A DNA stretch of 64,000 nt from CAYZJV01 sp964473245 (lineage in GTDB: Bacteria; Spirochaetota; Spirochaetia; Sphaerochaetales; Sphaerochaetaceae). The DNA lies in the NCBI GenBank assembly GCA_964473245.1, contig CAYYOL010000003.1, positions 26,002 through 90,001 on the forward strand, read 5' to 3'. Below, piece by piece: positions 61,299-64,000 of this stretch (its first letter is position 1; every line of letters starts with the position of its first letter). A program made the position numbers and the translations under genes. A model generated the notes under the pieces. It saw only the letters and a program-made list of their open reading frames with translations, was not told where the DNA came from and ran no database searches.

Positions 61299-62276
61299 TC
61301 ATGCATGCTCCTCGGGATACAACGCCAGAATCTTCTGTAAAAGTTTCCTGAATTTCTTCTTAAACGAATCGGGGCCGAGAATTTCGACCGAATCGACACA
61401 TTGGATGATCCTCAGATACAGATCGATTGAATTTTCCACATCTATGTGGCAGATGGTCTCTCCCTGTGCTCCCAATTCGAATCGAGGCTCCTTATGATTT
61501 ATATGCCGAAACGAGTTCAATGCAGACTGTTCCTTCACCTTCAGTACGAGTGGAACAAAGTCGATGCTGTCATAGGGTTGTTCGTCGTGCTGCTTGTGAA
61601 AAGGTTTGAGATTATCTGGAATCGTATAGGTCTCATCGAGTATTTCAGCCGCTGTTATCGTTCCGATATCGATGGTAGTAATCGCCGCAGTATGTCGAAG
61701 ACGTCCCGTTACACTGATAGGATTTCGACCATCGTCTTCTTCCCTGAATCCGATGAAGTAGGGGGCGAATTCGGTCTCCTGCATGGTTCCCTCTACCATA
61801 TGTTGGATATGGACGATCTTCCCCGAGACCCAGCTGTCTATGAGGACCTCCAATACCGAATTGAACTGACCTGCCTGCTCTCTCTTTCGGTGTACTTCCT
61901 GGTCGATTGATTCGGCAAGACCAATGATATTATCCGAGATGGTGGGGGCATAGGAGCGCATGTTCCTGGCGATCTTCCTAAGCCCACTTGCCAAGTGTGG
62001 ATTCTGGAACTCACTGTTCGTTGCAAGAATTTCTGCCGAAAGATTGAATGCCAGTGATTCATAGACACTGAGGGAGATGTTTTCGTCTCCCTCCTTCGGA
62101 TGGATCTTGATGAGATTGTTGTCTTCGTAGATATCGATGTAGTCCTTCAATTCATCGATATAGCGGCTAATGGTAGAACGGTGAACCCCCAGCCTTCTCG
62201 CGATTTCCGATCTTCTCAACCCCTCGGGATGTGAGTGTAGGAGGAGATCCAGCTGTGCAACACGTTCACCTTTCAT
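61299..62276 (-). CDS. WYL-domain transcriptional regulator
   Basis: A 325-residue protein. Residues 1-60 form a winged helix-turn-helix (GLRRSEIARRLGVHRSTISRYIDEL). The middle is helical, and the C-terminal half has the WYL-type ligand-sensing layout followed by a WCX-like end. AAGGTGG precedes the ATG. Several GTTGCA-type half-sites lie in the divergent gap before slyX, which would fit autoregulation. Ligand and targets unknown. Confidence 0.85.
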   Translation of the reverse strand: MKGERVAQLDLLLHSHPEGLRRSEIARRLGVHRSTISRYIDELKDYIDIYEDNNLIKIHPKEGDENISLSVYESLAFNLSAEILATNSEFQNPHLASGLRKIARNMRSYAPTISDNIIGLAESIDQEVHRKREQAGQFNSVLEVLIDSWVSGKIVHIQHMVEGTMQETEFAPYFIGFREEDDGRNPISVTGRLRHTAAITTIDIGTITAAEILDETYTIPDNLKPFHKQHDEQPYDSIDFVPLVLKVKEQSALNSFRHINHKEPRFELGAQGETICHIDVENSIDLYLRIIQCVDSVEILGPDSFKKKFRKLLQKILALYPEEHA

Positions 62277-62290
62277 ACCATTACCACCTT

Positions 62291-62381
62291 GTTGTTATGC
62301 ACCAAAATGCAACAAATATAGATAAGTATATCACGTATCAGGGGTAAGACAAGCACAATTCTGTTGCAATATTCGTTGCAT
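62291..62381. promoter_or_regulatory. Cluster of TGCAAC/GTTGCA half-sites between the WYL gene and slyX
   Basis: ATGCAACA at 62307-62314, TGTTGCA at 62362-62368 and GTTGCAT at 62375-62381, with TTATGCA at 62295-62301 forming an imperfect dyad with the first. A WYL-gene promoter on the minus strand is TTGTCT (62347-62352), 16 bp, TATACT (62325-62330). The sites bracket it. Confidence 0.45.
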
Positions 62382-62405
62382 ATCCCGACTGAATGTTGAT
62401 AGAAT
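62376..62405 (+). promoter_or_regulatory. slyX promoter, predicted leaderless
   Basis: TTGCAT at 62376-62381, 18 bp, TAGAAT at 62400-62405, then 5 nt to the ATG at 62411. Overlaps one GTTGCAT half-site. Confidence 0.4.
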
Positions 62406-62410
62406 GTTGT

Positions 62411-62608
62411 ATGGATGACAGATTAACCGTCGTTGAGACGAAACTCGCCTATCTTGAGGATATGGTCTTTGCTCTGAATGATCTTGTTGCACAGCAGCAA
62501 CGTGATCTGGATGCCTTGCGCGCAACAAAGGAGCGTCTGGAGGCACGGTTGGCTGAACTCATCCAGTCTTCCGGCGATGTCCCGCAACAGAGACCGCCAC
62601 ACTATTGA
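62411..62608 (+). CDS. slyX: SlyX family protein
   Basis: A 65-residue coiled-coil protein (MDDRLTVVETKLAYLEDMVF, then ALNDLVAQQQRDLDALR) ending in the family's PPHY. Function unknown. Start chosen at 62411, where it matches family N-termini and a leaderless promoter; ATG 62393 would add six residues. Its end nearly meets the converging thioesterase gene. Confidence 0.88.
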   Translation: MDDRLTVVETKLAYLEDMVFALNDLVAQQQRDLDALRATKERLEARLAELIQSSGDVPQQRPPHY

Positions 62609-62609
62609 T

Positions 62610-63383
62610 CTAGACTCTCGGTATCCATCGTGTGACTGCAACACAGACCGGCTTTTCTCCATCTTGTGATAGGGAAGAGACCTCATGGGTCATTTCGAGA
62701 CCGGAATCCGAGATGCCGGTTCGAACGATGATGCGATCATCACGATAGGTCTGAGCAAGATAGGCAATGTCCACCTTCGAAATGAGATGAGCATCTCTGA
62801 ATGTGTGAGGCAATGAGTCGAGCATCCACTCCAGATAGGCGACATTGTTCACATGCTGGTTCAGATCGCAGTCTGCGTAACGAATGGATGGTTCATAGGT
62901 GATTGTCTTCGTATACTCCGTTGGGGAGAATGTTGGCCTACGTCCAAGATTCGGTTCCACGAAGGTCTTTGCTTCCACAGTGCCGAATCGATCCGCAATC
63001 GTTTGTGGCTTAACCGGTCGACCCGTGCATGTATCCATGACCACCCAGTGGCTCAACGACTGGAACAACCGGGTTCCCGATCCATCATACAGCCGGCACA
63101 CCCGGGGAAAGTAGAGCTTCCACGGCTCTTGAGGCCATGTCTCGACACGAAGGGTAGCAGGCCACTGTGCATAGTGGTCGATATCCATGACCGTACGGGT
63201 GACTACCCAGGTTCTCTGCTCTTCCTGCAGATGAGGAATGCTCACTTTCCTGTGGTAGGAGTGCGAGCCTGCCGCCTCCTGCATAATCCTGAAGTAGTAT
63301 GGGGTCTGTACGTGATAGAATGGATCCACCTCGTAGCTGTTCAGCGCGAAAGTATCGTTGTAGATGCCATCAATGATCTGCAT
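62610..63383 (-). CDS. Acyl-ACP thioesterase
   Basis: Releases fatty acids from acyl carrier protein. ATG 63383 gives 257 residues with a double hot-dog fold: NSYEVDPFYHVQTPYYFRIM in the first half and YADCDLNQHVNNVAYLEWML near residue 190 in the second, holding the catalytic Asp/Asn/His set. AAGG lies upstream. The start overlaps the rsmD 3' end by 14 nt, so they are co-transcribed. Confidence 0.92.
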   Translation of the reverse strand: MQIIDGIYNDTFALNSYEVDPFYHVQTPYYFRIMQEAAGSHSYHRKVSIPHLQEEQRTWVVTRTVMDIDHYAQWPATLRVETWPQEPWKLYFPRVCRLYDGSGTRLFQSLSHWVVMDTCTGRPVKPQTIADRFGTVEAKTFVEPNLGRRPTFSPTEYTKTITYEPSIRYADCDLNQHVNNVAYLEWMLDSLPHTFRDAHLISKVDIAYLAQTYRDDRIIVRTGISDSGLEMTHEVSSLSQDGEKPVCVAVTRWIPRV

Positions 63384-63936
63384 GTTCTGCCTTCTCCTCG
63401 TCACTTTCCCGGTAGAATCGAACGAGGGAACGTCCATATACTCTTTCATCTGTCCAAGTGAGTGACCCGATATGATCAGCCCACTGTTTCTGTTCCTCTG
63501 CAGGATAGTGGATGATGAATAGTCCTCCCGGATTAAGCGTATGATGTTTTGCCACAAGCTCGGCGATTTTCGTTTTATTCTTCATGGGAAAGGGGGGGTC
63601 TGCGTAGATAATGTCGTACGTCCGTTTTGCCTGAGGAATAAATCGAAGCACATTTGCCATGAATAGTTGAATCTCCGATTCGACGAAACTGATGTTCTTC
63701 AGAATGGTGGTCCGTTTCCCCTTATCCAGCTCGACGAGGTGAACCGGAGACGCGCCTCGAGAGGCTGCCTCGATTCCCACCAGGCCACTTCCGGAGAAGA
63801 GATCCAGAAATGAATCTCCCGACAGGTCTTGCAGGATGGAAAAGAGTGATTCTCGCATCCGGTCCATAGCTGGGCGAATCTCGCCTGGAGGACAGGTGAT
63901 CACCCTGCCACGATAGAGGCCTCCCGTTATTCTCAT
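63370..63936 (-). CDS. rsmD: 16S rRNA (guanine-966-N2) methyltransferase
   Basis: Methylates G966 of 16S rRNA. ATG 63936 gives 188 residues, the family length, with the conserved N-terminus MRITGGLYRGR. The SAM motif is DLFSGSGLVGIEAASRGA near residue 45 and the catalytic motif YADPPF near 115. No ribosome site is present; a promoter with the leaderless geometry lies directly upstream. Confidence 0.94.
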   Translation of the reverse strand: MRITGGLYRGRVITCPPGEIRPAMDRMRESLFSILQDLSGDSFLDLFSGSGLVGIEAASRGASPVHLVELDKGKRTTILKNISFVESEIQLFMANVLRFIPQAKRTYDIIYADPPFPMKNKTKIAELVAKHHTLNPGGLFIIHYPAEEQKQWADHIGSLTWTDERVYGRSLVRFYRESDEEKAEHADH

Positions 63937-63942
63937 GCACAT

Positions 63943-63971
63943 ACCATACGGTGAACAATGAAAAATTGCAA
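63943..63971 (-). promoter_or_regulatory. rsmD promoter, predicted leaderless
   Basis: Minus strand TTGCAA (63966-63971), 17 bp, TATGGT (63943-63948), then 6 nt to the ATG at 63936. Confidence 0.6.
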
Positions 63972-64000
63972 TGGAGCAACTCAATTGTCGATACGCTGTT

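Noticed and set aside
1..64000. tRNA, rRNA, CRISPR, insertion sequence or prophage
   Set aside because: I recognised no tRNA-like cloverleaf with conserved TTC arm, no spaced identical repeats, no transposase and no phage gene. Gene density and composition look uniform by eye. A covariance-model scan would be decisive and was not available.

Overview
This is a chromosomal window around a replication origin. It starts just upstream of dnaA and reads dnaA-dnaN-recF-DUF721-rpmH-rnpA-yidC-jag-metK. Almost everything in it is core metabolism or information processing. I see no phage, transposon, CRISPR array, tRNA or rRNA. The gene set suggests a free-living or host-associated anaerobe: pyruvate:ferredoxin oxidoreductase, rubredoxin, an Fe-S L-serine dehydratase, a B12-dependent (class II) ribonucleotide reductase, B12-dependent MetH and NADP-type glutamate dehydrogenase, with no respiratory genes. 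DUF4416, a class II photolyase, an Asp-type MurA and the origin layout best fit a spirochaete (Spirochaetota). That assignment is an inference from gene content, not a database match. A run of 100 Ns inside jag shows this is a draft assembly.

Layout. 1-8.3 kb: origin cluster ending in metK. 8.3-11 kb: a PfkB sugar/nucleoside kinase divergent from murA, then a 316-bp non-coding island with two perfect DnaA boxes inside a 24-bp direct repeat. 11-14.5 kb (minus): a degenerate sigma-54-type AAA+ protein, rsmE and a CtpA-type protease. 14.5-19.1 kb: lgt, an Xaa-Pro aminopeptidase and gpmI. 19.1-25.2 kb (minus): a membrane protein, an SDF-type symporter, an unusual 1125-residue GH13 protein and pth. 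25.3-30.2 kb: a NIF3-like small protein and the metH-metF operon. 30.2-35.5 kb: nth (minus), a DAHP synthase/prephenate dehydratase fusion, DUF4416, a lipoprotein and sdaA. 35.6-39.4 kb (minus): leuS and a CorC/HlyC-type CBS protein. 39.6-46.5 kb: class II photolyase, an alpha/beta-hydrolase lipoprotein, parE-parC and an RluA-type pseudouridine synthase. 46.6-49.5 kb (minus): a receiver-like/PPDK-N fusion. 49.7-58.7 kb: gdhA, an M42 aminopeptidase, nrdJ with tandem NrdR-like boxes, and the oxidoreductase nifJ. 58.8-64 kb: a nitroreductase divergent from an MFS transporter, rubredoxin, a WYL regulator divergent from slyX, an acyl-ACP thioesterase and rsmD.

The most striking pattern is not a gene. 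At least eight genes, dnaA included, have no usable Shine-Dalgarno sequence. Instead each has a sigma-70-type promoter with a 17-bp spacer whose -10 box ends exactly 6 nt before the ATG (dnaA, pfkB, murA, lgt, sdaA, leuS, M42 peptidase, rsmD). Four more fit within 1-3 nt (slyX, gltP-like, parE, pth). Transcription would then start at or next to the initiation codon, predicting leaderless mRNAs. Other genes (dnaN, yidC, gpmI, metH, gdhA, nifJ, rubredoxin and more) have ordinary leaders with AGGAG-type sites.

Functional links: metK, the PfkB kinase, metH and metF form a dispersed methyl cycle. nrdJ and metH both need cobalamin. nifJ and rubredoxin point to ferredoxin-type electron flow. gdhA and sdaA connect amino acids to central carbon.
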